A DNA stretch of 64,000 nucleotides from Steroidobacteraceae bacterium (GTDB lineage: Bacteria > Pseudomonadota > Gammaproteobacteria > Steroidobacterales > Steroidobacteraceae). The notes beneath the pieces were generated by a model. That model saw only the letters and a list, made by a program, of their open reading frames with translations. It was not told where the DNA came from and did not search any database. The stretch is taken from positions 124,001 through 188,000 of the forward strand of contig JANWJS010000037.1 in NCBI GenBank assembly GCA_025451845.1. Reading direction: 5' to 3'. Shown one piece after another: positions 43,727-52,496 of the stretch. Positions within the stretch are counted from its first letter, which is position 1. Every line of letters starts with the position of its first letter. The translations under genes were made by a program, and so were the position numbers.

Positions 43727-44803
43727 TTATTCGCTGATCGCAACACCGCTGAAAGCGGCAACACCGATCGGGCTCGAAACGGCTTTCGGCGTCAGATCAC
43801 CGTACCGATCGATCGCAAACACGGACACGTATCCGCTGCCATTCGCGGAGTAGATGACGGCCAGCCATTTCCGGTCTTGCGAGACCGTGATGTCGGTGGG
43901 TGCCCCGGGCAGCGGCACCGACTTGTAGAAGACCCCCCCCTTGGCGTCGCTGAAGAATATGGAGATGGCGTGTCCGGGGCTGTTGCCCGTGTACCAGGCG
44001 CTGCCGGGCCCCTTTGCCACCCAGCACGGCGCATTCGTGGGGTAGGACGGCGTCGGCCCGACGATCGGATACACGTTACGCTGCGCATCGACGATCGCAA
44101 AGCTGTCGGGGCTGTGGGCCGGCGTGAATCCGAGCACATCACCCCAGAATGCCGCGCCGAGCGGGGTATTGTTGGCGTCGGCCGGAAGCGCGACCGGAGC
44201 GACGGAGCCGCTCAGCGCACCCCAGCCTGTCAGACCGACCTGCTCGACTGACCCTGAGGTGAACGTGACGGCGCCCCACGTCCTTCCCACTGCGACCTGG
44301 GCGGCCGATCCATCGGGAAGATGTACGACTGCGCCGTCCAGCGCCCCCGACGGCCAGGAATGGCTCTCCACGCAGTTCGTGCCTGCGACGAAGAGCTGGT
44401 CACGGGTGAGCGCCACCGAGTCAGGCTTCAAACAGCCGGATGCGAGCTTGATGTGTCCCCTGACCTGAACGAAGTCCTCCTCCCGCACGAGCTCGCTGAC
44501 ACTGCCCGATCCGTAATTCGCCACGGCGCCGAACTCGCCCTTCATTTGCAGAATGCCGGCGTTACCGCTCGCGCCACCCCGACCGCCCGTGGGCAGACTC
44601 TGCACCAGGGAGAGCGCGGGCACGGACCCGGTTTCCAACTGATACACCAGCACTTGATTGCTCCCCGGATCATTCGTGCTCGTGAGTACGAGAACGCCGC
44701 GATCGGGCTCTGCGGCTGCGGCGAGACTCGCCGTGAGCAGCGAGGCGGCGAGCGTTACACCGCAGCGCCAAGTGAGCGATCGGGAGAGGTTTCGCAATTT
44801 CAT
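43727..44803 (-). CDS. secreted beta-propeller-like protein
   Basis: A 358-residue exported protein (signal GVTLAASLLTASLAAAA). Repeated strand patterns (GVLVLTSTNDPGSNQVLVYQ, GEFGAVANYGSGSVSEL, DRKWLAVIYSANGSGYVSVF) suggest a seven-bladed propeller like the 6-phosphogluconolactonase/lactonase group, without its active-site residues being evident. Three cysteines could form disulfides. ATG 44803 is chosen for the signal peptide; upstream in-frame codons overlap the DoxX remnant. The function is unknown. Confidence 0.65.
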   Translation of the reverse strand: MKLRNLSRSLTWRCGVTLAASLLTASLAAAAEPDRGVLVLTSTNDPGSNQVLVYQLETGSVPALSLVQSLPTGGRGGASGNAGILQMKGEFGAVANYGSGSVSELVREEDFVQVRGHIKLASGCLKPDSVALTRDQLFVAGTNCVESHSWPSGALDGAVVHLPDGSAAQVAVGRTWGAVTFTSGSVEQVGLTGWGALSGSVAPVALPADANNTPLGAAFWGDVLGFTPAHSPDSFAIVDAQRNVYPIVGPTPSYPTNAPCWVAKGPGSAWYTGNSPGHAISIFFSDAKGGVFYKSVPLPGAPTDITVSQDRKWLAVIYSANGSGYVSVFAIDRYGDLTPKAVSSPIGVAAFSGVAISE

Positions 44804-44844
44804 GGTCGTCTCCGTTCTTGAGGTTCGTTGGGGGAGGTCGGACG

Positions 44845-45048
44845 TCAATCGATAGGGGGCCGCGCAGCCCGCGGCTCCTTGCCCTTTGCCCGCAGCAGAA
44901 TCGAATCGAGCGCGAAGGGACCTGTGCCTCCGAGTGCGAGCGCGGCGAGACAGGCCAAATAGAGCAGGTCCGTCTCGGGCGCGCCGCAGGAATGCGGCGG
45001 GGCGCGTGCAGAGCTCGAGCAGCATATCCATGCCGGGTTACTTCGCAC
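44845..45048 (-). pseudogene. DoxX-family C-terminal remnant
   Basis: The minus frame ends with ETDLLYLACLAALALGGTG and PFALDSILLR, which matches the last helix and tail of DoxX-type membrane proteins (ALAGPGRYSLDxLL pattern). The preceding three helices of a full DoxX (about 130-150 residues) are missing and the upstream sequence runs into the sigma factor region. DoxX genes commonly sit beside NrsF-regulated sigma factors, so this is probably the residue of a once complete gene cluster. Confidence 0.55.
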
Positions 45049-45116
45049 CCCGCCGGGAGGTGTTACAGGCCCATGGATCCTTCCCGGATTGTGGTCTGCG
45101 GATCGCCCGCGTTAAA

Positions 45117-45707
45117 ATGAGGCGGCTCGCGCGCCGCGAGCGAGTCGACTCCCAAGTGCCGCAGCAGGATGAGACCGAAGAGCGCCTCCGGCCGCTGATG
45201 ATCCGCAGCCTGGAGGGGGATTCGGGCGCGCACCGGCAGCTCCTCGGCGTCCTCGGTCGGTACCTCAGAGGATACTTCGCCCGTCGCATCGGTACCGGCA
45301 CTGCCGAAGTCGAGGACCTCGTCCAGGAAACGCTCCTTGCAGTGCACTTGAAGCGCGACAGCTACGACCGATCTCTTCCATTCACGCCATGGGCGTATGC
45401 CCTGGCCCGTTACAAGCTGATCGATCATCTGCGCCGCCGCAGCCGGTCGATTCAAGTCCCCCTAGAGGATGCCGGCGCTCTCTTCGCGGCCGATGGTGCC
45501 GAGGAAGGCGCGCTGCGCATCGACCTCGACCGGCTGTTGCAACGTTTGCCCGACCGGCAACGAAGTCTCATCGAAGATGTGAAGCTGCAGGGCCTCTCCG
45601 TCGAGGAGGCTGCCCGGAAGCGCGGTGTGACCGCCGTGTCAGCGCGCGTCATGCTGCATCGAAGTCTCAAATGGCTGAATCAGGTCCTACGCGATGAGAA
45701 CGGCTGA
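45117..45707 (+). CDS. ECF-type sigma factor of the NrsF-regulated group
   Basis: A 196-residue sigma factor: region 2 with RRIGTGTAEVEDLVQETLLAVHLK and PFTPWAYALARYKLIDHLRR, region 4 with LPDRQRSLIEDVKLQGLSVEE and VSARVMLHRSLKWL. ATG 45117 is used; GTG 45156 would also give a family-like N-terminus (ETEERLRPLM). It overlaps the anti-sigma gene by 14 bases. Members paired with NrsF respond to heavy-metal or redox stress in Caulobacter (SigF). Confidence 0.82.
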   Translation: MRRLARRERVDSQVPQQDETEERLRPLMIRSLEGDSGAHRQLLGVLGRYLRGYFARRIGTGTAEVEDLVQETLLAVHLKRDSYDRSLPFTPWAYALARYKLIDHLRRRSRSIQVPLEDAGALFAADGAEEGALRIDLDRLLQRLPDRQRSLIEDVKLQGLSVEEAARKRGVTAVSARVMLHRSLKWLNQVLRDENG

Positions 45708-46332
45708 CCTCATAGAGCTGCTCGCATGCGATGTGCGGGCGACCCCACCAGGGGTCGTGAACAGAAGGCTGCTGGCGGCTCTGATCGCCGGCGGCGCCGT
45801 TACGTTGGCCATCGTCGCCCTGGGACTGCACTGCCAGCCGCTTCTGGTGGCCGCGCAACAGCCCTGGTTCTGGATGAAGGCCGCCTACACGGGCCTCCTC
45901 ACGCTGGCAGGCGCAGTCCTCGTGAAGCGCTTGTCCGTGCCGGGCGCGCGGGCAGGAGCGGCGCCACGGCTCGCAGCGCTGGTCATCCTGGCCATGCTCG
46001 CCCTGGGGGCGGGTCAGATTCTCTCCGCGACGCCGGGGGCGCGGCTCGCGCTGTGGTTGGGCCACACCTGGAAAGTTTGCTCGCCGCTCATTCTGCTGCT
46101 CGCGCTCCCGATCTACGCCGGCCTGGTCGCGGCCATTCGCAGGCTGGCGCCTACGCGCCCCGCGCTGGCGGGTACCGCGGCGGGTTTCACGGCCGGCACG
46201 CTCGCGGCAACCCTCTATGGCCTACACTGTCCGGAGCAGGCACCCGCTTTCGTGGCCACCTGGTATACGCTTGGAATCGCTGCCGCCACCGCCCTCGGCG
46301 CCATCACGGGGAGGCGCCTGCTGCGCTGGTGA
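45694..46332 (+). CDS. nrsF: NrsF-type anti-sigma factor (DUF1109)
   Basis: A 212-residue inner-membrane protein with six hydrophobic segments. The N-terminal cytoplasmic part (TADLIELLACDVRATPPG) binds the sigma factor in this family. The conserved LHCQP and GLHCPEQAPAFVATWYTLGI cysteines are the proposed sensing residues and both are present. It overlaps the sigma gene by 14 bases, so the pair is made together. Confidence 0.85.
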   Translation: MRTADLIELLACDVRATPPGVVNRRLLAALIAGGAVTLAIVALGLHCQPLLVAAQQPWFWMKAAYTGLLTLAGAVLVKRLSVPGARAGAAPRLAALVILAMLALGAGQILSATPGARLALWLGHTWKVCSPLILLLALPIYAGLVAAIRRLAPTRPALAGTAAGFTAGTLAATLYGLHCPEQAPAFVATWYTLGIAAATALGAITGRRLLRW

Positions 46333-46428
46333 GACGGGTCCTTTTCGCGCCCGGTGTAACAGCGCAGCGCTGGCAGCGAAATAGCCGGCGAGTGGGTGTC
46401 CAGCCCTCTTATGAACGAAGGTGATAAG

Positions 46429-47292
46429 ATGCCGACTCCTTCCGCAGACGCCGTGCCCGAGGCCGAGACAGTAACCCACCGCGCCCGCCCGCGGCGGGAC
46501 GTCATTCATCGCCATGCCTGGCCGGTCCGCCTGACCCATTGGATCAACGCCCTGACGATCTTCATCATGGTCGGCAGCGGGCTCAACATCTTCAACGCGC
46601 ACCCACGACTGTACTGGGGACAGGCGGGAGCCGATTTCGATAAGCCCTTCCTTGCCCTCGGCGCCGTCCGGACGCCCGCGGGCCTGCGGGGTCGCACGAT
46701 CATAGGTCCCCTGAAGTTCGACACCACTGGCATCCTCGGCGTCTCGCAGGAGGACGGCGAGCAGACCACACGCGCCTGGCCTGATTGGGTGACACTCCCC
46801 AGCTACACCGACCTGGCGGATGCGCGTCACTGGCATTTCTTCTTCGCATGGGTCCTGGTCATCAACGGCGCGCTGTACCTGACGTGGAGTATCGTGAGCC
46901 GACACATCCAGCGGGACCTCTGGCCGACCGCGACCGACCTTCGTGCCATTCCGCGCTCCATCATCGATCACCTCAAACTCAAGCATCCCAAGGGCGAGGC
47001 TGCGAAGCGCTACAACGTGCTGCAACGGCTCGCCTATCTGGGGCTGGTGACACTCGCGGCCGGCATGGTTCTCACGGGTCTTTGCATGTCGCCGGGCTTC
47101 GATGCGTTCGCGCCCTGGCTGGTGACGGCACTCGGCGGGCGCCAGACCGCGCGCACCCTGCACTTCCTGTTCGCCGCCGCGATCGTGCTGTTCATCGCGG
47201 TGCACCTCATCGAGGTAGTGCTCGCCGGGCCGCTCAACGAAGTACGCTCGATGATCACCGGCCGCTATGCCGTCCCCGCGGAGCACGAGTGA
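46429..47292 (+). CDS. b-type cytochrome membrane subunit (cytochrome b561/FdnI-like)
   Basis: A 287-residue membrane protein with four or five helices. HAWPVRLTHWINALTIFIM, RHWHFFFAWVLVINGALYL, RLAYLGLVTLAAGMVLTGL and ARTLHFLFAAAIVLFIAVHL carry the paired histidines expected to bind two haems b. ATG 46429 has a GAAGG site; in-frame starts at 46396 and 46411 add poorly conserved residues. It is one base from the molybdoprotein gene and would carry its electrons to or from quinone. Confidence 0.82.
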   Translation: MPTPSADAVPEAETVTHRARPRRDVIHRHAWPVRLTHWINALTIFIMVGSGLNIFNAHPRLYWGQAGADFDKPFLALGAVRTPAGLRGRTIIGPLKFDTTGILGVSQEDGEQTTRAWPDWVTLPSYTDLADARHWHFFFAWVLVINGALYLTWSIVSRHIQRDLWPTATDLRAIPRSIIDHLKLKHPKGEAAKRYNVLQRLAYLGLVTLAAGMVLTGLCMSPGFDAFAPWLVTALGGRQTARTLHFLFAAAIVLFIAVHLIEVVLAGPLNEVRSMITGRYAVPAEHE

Positions 47293-47293
47293 C

Positions 47294-48097
47294 ATGCCGA
47301 TCATCACCCGCCGTCAGGCACTGATCACCAGCCTCGCAGGCAGCGGCCTGCTGCTCACCGGCTGCAGCAAGATTTTCCAGGCCGACTCTCTGACGGAGAG
47401 CGCGAGCTTCCAGCGCGTGCTCGCGGCCGCTCAGGCCTGGACGCGGGCCACGCAGCGCTTCCTGCTCGCGGGCGGCGAGATGGCGCGGGAATACAAGCCG
47501 TCCGATATCTCGCACTATTTCAAGCCCAACGGGACTTACCACCCAGGCGGTGCGGACTATGCACGGCACGTCGACGAAGGGTTTGTGAACTGGCGGTTGC
47601 GGATCGACGGCATGGTCAGGCACCCGTTGTCGTTGAGCGTCGCCGATCTTCGTCGGCTTCCCGCGCGAAGTCAGATCACGCGGCATGACTGCGTCGAGGG
47701 TTGGAGCGCCATCGGCGGCTGGACCGGCGTGCCGCTGGCACTGTTACTCAGAGCAGCGGGCGTGCGCGCCGGGGCGAAGTATGTGGTTTTCTACTGTGCC
47801 GACAACCTGGATGGAGAGGCCGCGAAGGGCGGCGAACAGAGTCCCGGCCAGTACTACGAAAGCGTCGGGCTGGTCGATGCGATGCACCCGCAAACGCTGA
47901 TAGCCTATGACATGAACGGTAAGCCGCTCGATGTGCCCCACGGAGCGCCGCTGCGGCTGCGCGTGGAGCGCCAGCTCGGCTACAAGATGGCGAAGTATGT
48001 GCAGCACATCCAGATCGTCGGCGATTTCCACGCCATCGCCGGCGGCCATGGCGGCTACTGGGAGGACCGCGGCTACGACTGGTATGCCGGAGTCTAG
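47294..48097 (+). CDS. sulfite-oxidase-fold molybdopterin oxidoreductase, Tat lipoprotein
   Basis: A 267-residue protein of the YedY/MsrP-like sulfite oxidase superfamily. TRRQALITSLAGSGLLLTGC combines a twin-arginine motif with a lipobox, so it is probably a Tat-exported lipoprotein. The molybdenum-binding Cys is C133 in ITRHDCVEGWSAIGGW, and FYCADNLDGEAAKGG, AYDMNGKPLDVPHGAPLRLR and GYKMAKYVQHIQIV follow. There is no dimerisation domain. Its partner is the b-type cytochrome just upstream. The substrate may be an oxidised methionine, sulfite or another S- or N-oxide. Confidence 0.85.
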   Translation: MPIITRRQALITSLAGSGLLLTGCSKIFQADSLTESASFQRVLAAAQAWTRATQRFLLAGGEMAREYKPSDISHYFKPNGTYHPGGADYARHVDEGFVNWRLRIDGMVRHPLSLSVADLRRLPARSQITRHDCVEGWSAIGGWTGVPLALLLRAAGVRAGAKYVVFYCADNLDGEAAKGGEQSPGQYYESVGLVDAMHPQTLIAYDMNGKPLDVPHGAPLRLRVERQLGYKMAKYVQHIQIVGDFHAIAGGHGGYWEDRGYDWYAGV

Positions 48098-48182
48098 CAC
48101 CGGGTCGGCGGAAGCTTGAACCTCGGGCTCTGAGGGTTGATCCTTGGCGTGAGTCGCCCAACTCGATGCCGGATAAGGACCC

Positions 48183-48815
48183 ATGACCGTCACTCAAGCC
48201 CTCATCGCCTTCTGCATCGCCGCGGGTCTCCTGACCATTGCACCGGGCTTGGATACGGCGCTGGTGCTGCGCACCGCCGCGTCCGAGGGCCCGAAGGGCG
48301 CCGCACTCGCCAGCCTCGGAGTCGTGATGGGCTGCCTCACTTGGGGCGCTGCTGTGGCATTCGGGCTCGGCGCACTGCTGGCAGCCTCGCAGATAGCCTT
48401 CACCGCCCTCAAATGGGCGGGCGCGCTCTACCTTGTCTGGCTGGGCGTGAACCTCATTCTCAAGCCGCGCTCCCGTTTCGAGCTCGAGCTCGCGGGGCGA
48501 GTTGCCGCACCGAGTAGCCGCGGCTGGCTGGTGCGCGGATTCCTCACGAATCTCCTCAATCCCAAAGTCGGCGTGTTCTACGTTTCTTTCTTGCCGCAGT
48601 TCCTGCCGGCGCACGTGCCCGCCGGACCTTTCATTTTTCTGCTCGCCGCATTGCACGCATTGATGGGGCTCATGTGGTTCGCGCTGTTGATCACTGCGAC
48701 CCGCCCGGTCGCGCGCGCCTTGAAGCGCCCAGCAGTGGTCAGACGACTGGATCAGCTCACCGGCCTCGTATTCCTCGGCTTTGGGGTGAAGCTGGCGCTG
48801 GTCCGCCGGCCCTGA
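48183..48815 (+). CDS. LysE/RhtB-family amino acid exporter
   Basis: A 210-residue protein with six hydrophobic segments. TIAPGLDTALVLRTAASEGPK is the family N-terminal loop and NLLNPKVGVFYVSFLPQF the conserved NPK motif. AAGGA precedes ATG 48183. RhtB-type members export homoserine, threonine, leucine or lysine. It stands alone; the lysine catabolic module is 32 kb away, so no direct link should be assumed. Confidence 0.87.
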   Translation: MTVTQALIAFCIAAGLLTIAPGLDTALVLRTAASEGPKGAALASLGVVMGCLTWGAAVAFGLGALLAASQIAFTALKWAGALYLVWLGVNLILKPRSRFELELAGRVAAPSSRGWLVRGFLTNLLNPKVGVFYVSFLPQFLPAHVPAGPFIFLLAALHALMGLMWFALLITATRPVARALKRPAVVRRLDQLTGLVFLGFGVKLALVRRP

Positions 48816-48968
48816 TGCGCTGAGCGGCTACTGATCTTCGAGCCGGAAGCTGATGCGAAACGCATAGCAGGAGCTCACCGGCTGGCCGCTTTCGGTCGTC
48901 GGCCGATCGTGGCCGGAGCCGGCGCTCGCCAGCCTGAGAGCACCTTGATCGATCAGCGCTGCGGACAC

Positions 48969-49874
48969 TCACGCGAGGACCGAGTGATAGAGCGCCAGCA
49001 GCTTTGCCCAGGCTCGCTCGGCCTCGGGCCTGTTGTAGATCGGCTTGCCGTCATACTGAGGCATGTCGGGCACACACCAGCCGTGGATGGTGCCTGGATA
49101 CACTTCAATTTCGGCGGGCACGCGCGCTGCCGCGAACGCTTCGCGCAGCTTGTCCTTCGCATCGGGTTGCTTGGTATCGTCGCTGGCAGCCACCGCCAAG
49201 TACATGCGTGCCTTCATGCGGGGCACCAGCAGATGCGGGCTGTCGGGCCTGTCAGTCACGAGCCCTCCTCCGTGAAACGTCGCAGCGGCGCCGATCCTGT
49301 CGGGAACGTGGGCGGCCGTCCTGAAGACGAGCGGGCCACCCATGCAATAGCCGTGAGTGCCGAGCTTGCGCGTCCGATCGACTTGCGGCTGCGCGTGGAG
49401 AAACGCGATATGCGCTTGCGCATCCCTCTCGATCGCTCCGGGTACTCTGGTCGGTGCGGTCCACTGCTCAGCTTTCGCCCGATCCGCGGGATCGTCGAAC
49501 TTGAAGCTCGCGGCATCGACCACGAGCGGCGCGCGCGCGGTGCGATAGAACGGATTGGGCACCAACACCGCATATCCCTGGGCCGCGAGGCGCCTGCCGA
49601 TGGCGCGAAACGTCGGCCGCAGGCCGAAAATATCGGTCCAGATGAGGACGCCGGGGTGAGTACCTGCCGCGGGATGCAGATACACCGCATCGCATCGGCC
49701 ATCCGCAGTCGTCACCTCGACGTCCTTCTCGACGACCTCCCTCTCCGCCCCGACAGACACGCCCACGGCGGCGGCAAACCCGATGGCGGCGGAAGTTGCG
49801 ACGAATTCCCGCCGAGTCGGACCAGGCACCTTCGTCTCCAACGGATCACGATCGCTGCCGTTCATATCGATCAC
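48969..49874 (-). CDS. dienelactone hydrolase family protein, Tat-exported
   Basis: A 301-residue alpha/beta hydrolase. TRREFVATSAAIGFAAAVG is a Tat-type signal, so it acts in the periplasm. The nucleophile is C177 in THGYCMGGPLV; GTIHGWCVPD supplies the His, and the Asp is near ASDDTKQ. The Cys-Asp-His arrangement is that of dienelactone hydrolase. Start at ATG 49874 or 49865. No aromatic catabolism genes are nearby, so a general esterase role is likely. It lies 40 bases downstream of a decayed FGE-type gene. Confidence 0.82.
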   Translation of the reverse strand: MIDMNGSDRDPLETKVPGPTRREFVATSAAIGFAAAVGVSVGAEREVVEKDVEVTTADGRCDAVYLHPAAGTHPGVLIWTDIFGLRPTFRAIGRRLAAQGYAVLVPNPFYRTARAPLVVDAASFKFDDPADRAKAEQWTAPTRVPGAIERDAQAHIAFLHAQPQVDRTRKLGTHGYCMGGPLVFRTAAHVPDRIGAAATFHGGGLVTDRPDSPHLLVPRMKARMYLAVAASDDTKQPDAKDKLREAFAAARVPAEIEVYPGTIHGWCVPDMPQYDGKPIYNRPEAERAWAKLLALYHSVLA

Positions 49875-49913
49875 CCCGCTGACCCCTCATGGCGCAATCC
49901 CTTATTGTCGCGC

Positions 49914-50218
49914 TCAAGCTCGCTCGCTACCCCGCGGCTCGCGGATGATACAGCGGAATCCGAGATGAGAGGTCGGGCTGTCGACAGGCTGCGGGAATTT
50001 TCGCGGCAGACGACAACGCCGGCAATAGTTGGGCGCGCGAGCCGCCCTTCGCCACGTTGCGCCCGACGTGTAGGTTCGGAGTCGGCAGCTCATAACTCTC
50101 CTCCCCTCCCTCCGCCGCAGCCCAGCGTCGGGGATGCAATTGGGCGGATACGGCCGACCGGTGAGGCACCCTCATAGCCGTCGGCAAGCGTGTTCTGCGA
50201 GGGGAACTCCCCCTGCCA
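49914..50218 (-). pseudogene. decayed formylglycine-generating enzyme (FGE/SUMF1-type) gene
   Basis: Three pieces of an FGE-sulfatase domain appear in order on the minus strand but in different frames. WQGEFPSQNTLADGYEGASP (50218 downward, then VGRIRP) is the FGE mid-domain; NVAKGGS is the start of the last core strand; and APNYCRR with FPQPVDSPTSHLGFRC ends at a TGA at 49916-49914. The expected stretch with GNVWEW between the first two pieces is missing, and a frame change separates KGGS from APNYC. The two cysteines typical of the copper site region are partly retained (NYC, FRC). No sulfatase gene is in the window. Confidence 0.72.
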
Positions 50219-50554
50219 GTCATCGACCGTCATGCGGCGCGAGCTCATCCCCAAGCCCGGTCTCATCGGCACCTCCGGCGATTGCCGAGCATGTGGGTGT
50301 GCGCTCGCCGTGTGAGATGATGCTCCACTCAGGTATATTCTGCGGGCGCCTGGGTCCTGGCACACCGGCGCACGCCTTCCGGGAGCCATGGCGGGTGAGC
50401 TTCCTCACCGGCGCTTACTCCCATGCCACCGCCTGGAGCGTTAACCGAAGTTGATTGCAACCGCAGGCTGGATCGCAGTCAGGCACGAAGGTTGCGCACC
50501 CATCCGACCGGGGACCCACCGCACCGCCGAACCCGTACTGATCAATACCCAATA
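50219..50554. other. 336-base gap upstream of the hybrid kinase
   Basis: The minus strand may hold further worn FGE sequence, but I could not recognise any. The plus-strand frame of the kinase is open from 50423, without conserved residues before ATG 50555. No hairpin or repeat stands out. Confidence 0.4.
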
Positions 50555-52480
50555 ATGACATTCGATCGCGGCGCCGAAGACGACCATCACCCCCCGCGGG
50601 AGCCAGAGACTTTCGAAGTCACGCTGAAATGCATAGGCGATGCCGTCATCGTGACCGACGTTGCCGGACGCGTGACATTCCTCAACTCGGTGGCCGAACA
50701 GGTCACGGGCTGGTCCTCGGCCGATGCCAGGAATCAGCCCTTCGAGAGAATCTTCCACATCGTCAACGAGCACACCGGCAAACCGGTGGAGCATCCGGTC
50801 GCCAAGGTCCTGGAAACCGGCGGCATCGTCGGGCTTGCCAACCACACCGTTCTCATCGCTCGGGACGGGCGGCGCATTCCGATCGACGACAGCGGCTCGC
50901 CCGTCCGGCTCGCGAACGGGAAACTCATCGGAATCGTCGTGGTCTTCCGCGACGTCACCCAGCGTAAGCGCGCCGAGCACGCCCGCGCGTGGCTGGCCGC
51001 CCTCGTCGAGTCCTCGGACGATGCCATAGCCAGCAAGACGCTCGACGGCATCGTGACCTCGTGGAATCCGGCCGCGGCCCGCCTCTTCGGCTACGCGCCC
51101 GAGGAGATCACCGGCAAGCCGATCACGACCATCATTCCCTTGGAGCTTCAAGCCGAGGAGGCTGAGATACTCGCGCGCTTGCGCCGCGGCGAGCGGGTGG
51201 ATCACTTCGAGACCGTGCGCGTCACCAAGGATGGGCGTCGCATCGATGTGTCGCTCACCATCTCACCGATCAGGGGCGCGGACGGTGAGATCATCGGCGC
51301 GTCCAAGATCGTGCGCGACATCACCGAGCGCAGGCGGGCCGAGCGCCTGCTGCGCGAGGCGGACCGGCAGAAGGACGAGTTCCTGGCGACATTGGCTCAC
51401 GAGCTGAGAAACCCGCTGGCGCCGATCTGCGCCGCCGCGGAGCTGCTCAAGCACGCGAAGACCCTGGCCCCCGAGCTTCGGGCGGCAACTGCCATTCTCG
51501 AGCGGCAGGCGCGGCACATGACGCATCTCGTCGATGACCTTCTCGACATGTCGCGCATCACGAGCGGCCGCATCCGGCTGCAACCGGAGCCGCTCGAGCT
51601 CACGGAGCTCCTGAAGAGCGTCATCGAGACGTATCGGCAATCCGCAGAGACGGCGCGACATCAAGTCAGCTTCGCCGCCTCGGGTGTCCCGATCTACGCG
51701 AGCGCCGATCGCATCCGGCTGACTCAAGTCGTATCGAACATTCTTCATAACGCGGTCAAGTACACACCGCCGGGAGGAAGGATCGAGGTCGCGCTGCATA
51801 CGCACAACCGGCACGCAATCATCTCCATTCGCGACAACGGCATGGGAATTCCGCCGGAAATGCTGGAGCACATCTTCGAGCCCTTCGCCCAGCTCGACCG
51901 CTCTTACGAGCGGGCCGACGGCGGACTCGGAATCGGACTGACGCTGGCCAAGAGGCTCATCGAGCTCCATCAGGGCCGCATCGAGGCCAGAAGCGCAGGC
52001 CGCGGCAAGGGGACCGAGTTCCTCATCCATCTGCCCGTGGTCGCTGCGGCGCCCGCGAAACCTGCGAGCGCTCCGCGCAAGCACGCCGAATTTGCGGGCA
52101 GCTGTCGGGTGCTCATCGCGGATGACAATCACGATGCGGCGGTGAGTCTCAGCATGCTGCTGCAATCGATGGGCCACGACACTCGCGTCGTCCACGATGG
52201 CATCGAGGCCCTGGAGGAAGCCGAGGTCTTCCGCCCCGATGTCGTGCTGCTCGACATCGGCATGCCGAGGCTCGATGGTTACGAGACGGCCCGCAAGATC
52301 GCCAGCCGTCCCTGGGCGCAGGCCACGCAGATCGTGGCCGTGACCGGCTGGGGGCAGGAGACGGACCGGCAGCGCGCGCGCGAGGCCGGGTTCCACCGGC
52401 ATCTGGTCAAGCCCGTGGACTTCAACGCACTGCGCGAGCTCATTGGATGCGAAGACCGGCCCGACTCGGTCTCACGATGA
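50555..52480 (+). CDS. PAS-PAS hybrid sensor histidine kinase
   Basis: A 641-residue soluble kinase: PAS 1 (about 17-138), PAS 2 (about 145-260), HisKA with H282 in LATLAHELRNPLAP, HATPase_c with NILHNAVKYTPP, DNGMGIPPE and GGLGIGLTLAK, and a C-terminal receiver (about 517-635) with phospho-acceptor D567 in DVVLLDIGMPRLDG. There are no transmembrane segments. There is no HPt domain or separate response regulator nearby, so its output is unknown. ATG 50555 is preferred, because the upstream in-frame 44 codons are not domain-like. Confidence 0.9.
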   Translation: MTFDRGAEDDHHPPREPETFEVTLKCIGDAVIVTDVAGRVTFLNSVAEQVTGWSSADARNQPFERIFHIVNEHTGKPVEHPVAKVLETGGIVGLANHTVLIARDGRRIPIDDSGSPVRLANGKLIGIVVVFRDVTQRKRAEHARAWLAALVESSDDAIASKTLDGIVTSWNPAAARLFGYAPEEITGKPITTIIPLELQAEEAEILARLRRGERVDHFETVRVTKDGRRIDVSLTISPIRGADGEIIGASKIVRDITERRRAERLLREADRQKDEFLATLAHELRNPLAPICAAAELLKHAKTLAPELRAATAILERQARHMTHLVDDLLDMSRITSGRIRLQPEPLELTELLKSVIETYRQSAETARHQVSFAASGVPIYASADRIRLTQVVSNILHNAVKYTPPGGRIEVALHTHNRHAIISIRDNGMGIPPEMLEHIFEPFAQLDRSYERADGGLGIGLTLAKRLIELHQGRIEARSAGRGKGTEFLIHLPVVAAAPAKPASAPRKHAEFAGSCRVLIADDNHDAAVSLSMLLQSMGHDTRVVHDGIEALEEAEVFRPDVVLLDIGMPRLDGYETARKIASRPWAQATQIVAVTGWGQETDRQRAREAGFHRHLVKPVDFNALRELIGCEDRPDSVSR

Positions 52481-52496
52481 ATCCTGCGTCAGCTCG

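Noticed and set aside
44886-45116. Extension of the sigma factor frame 77 codons upstream
   Set aside because: The extra sequence overlaps the DoxX remnant on the other strand and has no sigma-factor features.
48828-48968. 46-codon frame immediately after the dienelactone hydrolase stop, in the same frame, ending CYAFRISFRLEDQ
   Set aside because: It looks faintly protein-like and could be a gene tail or remnant, but has no ribosome site and I recognise no family, so I did not call it.
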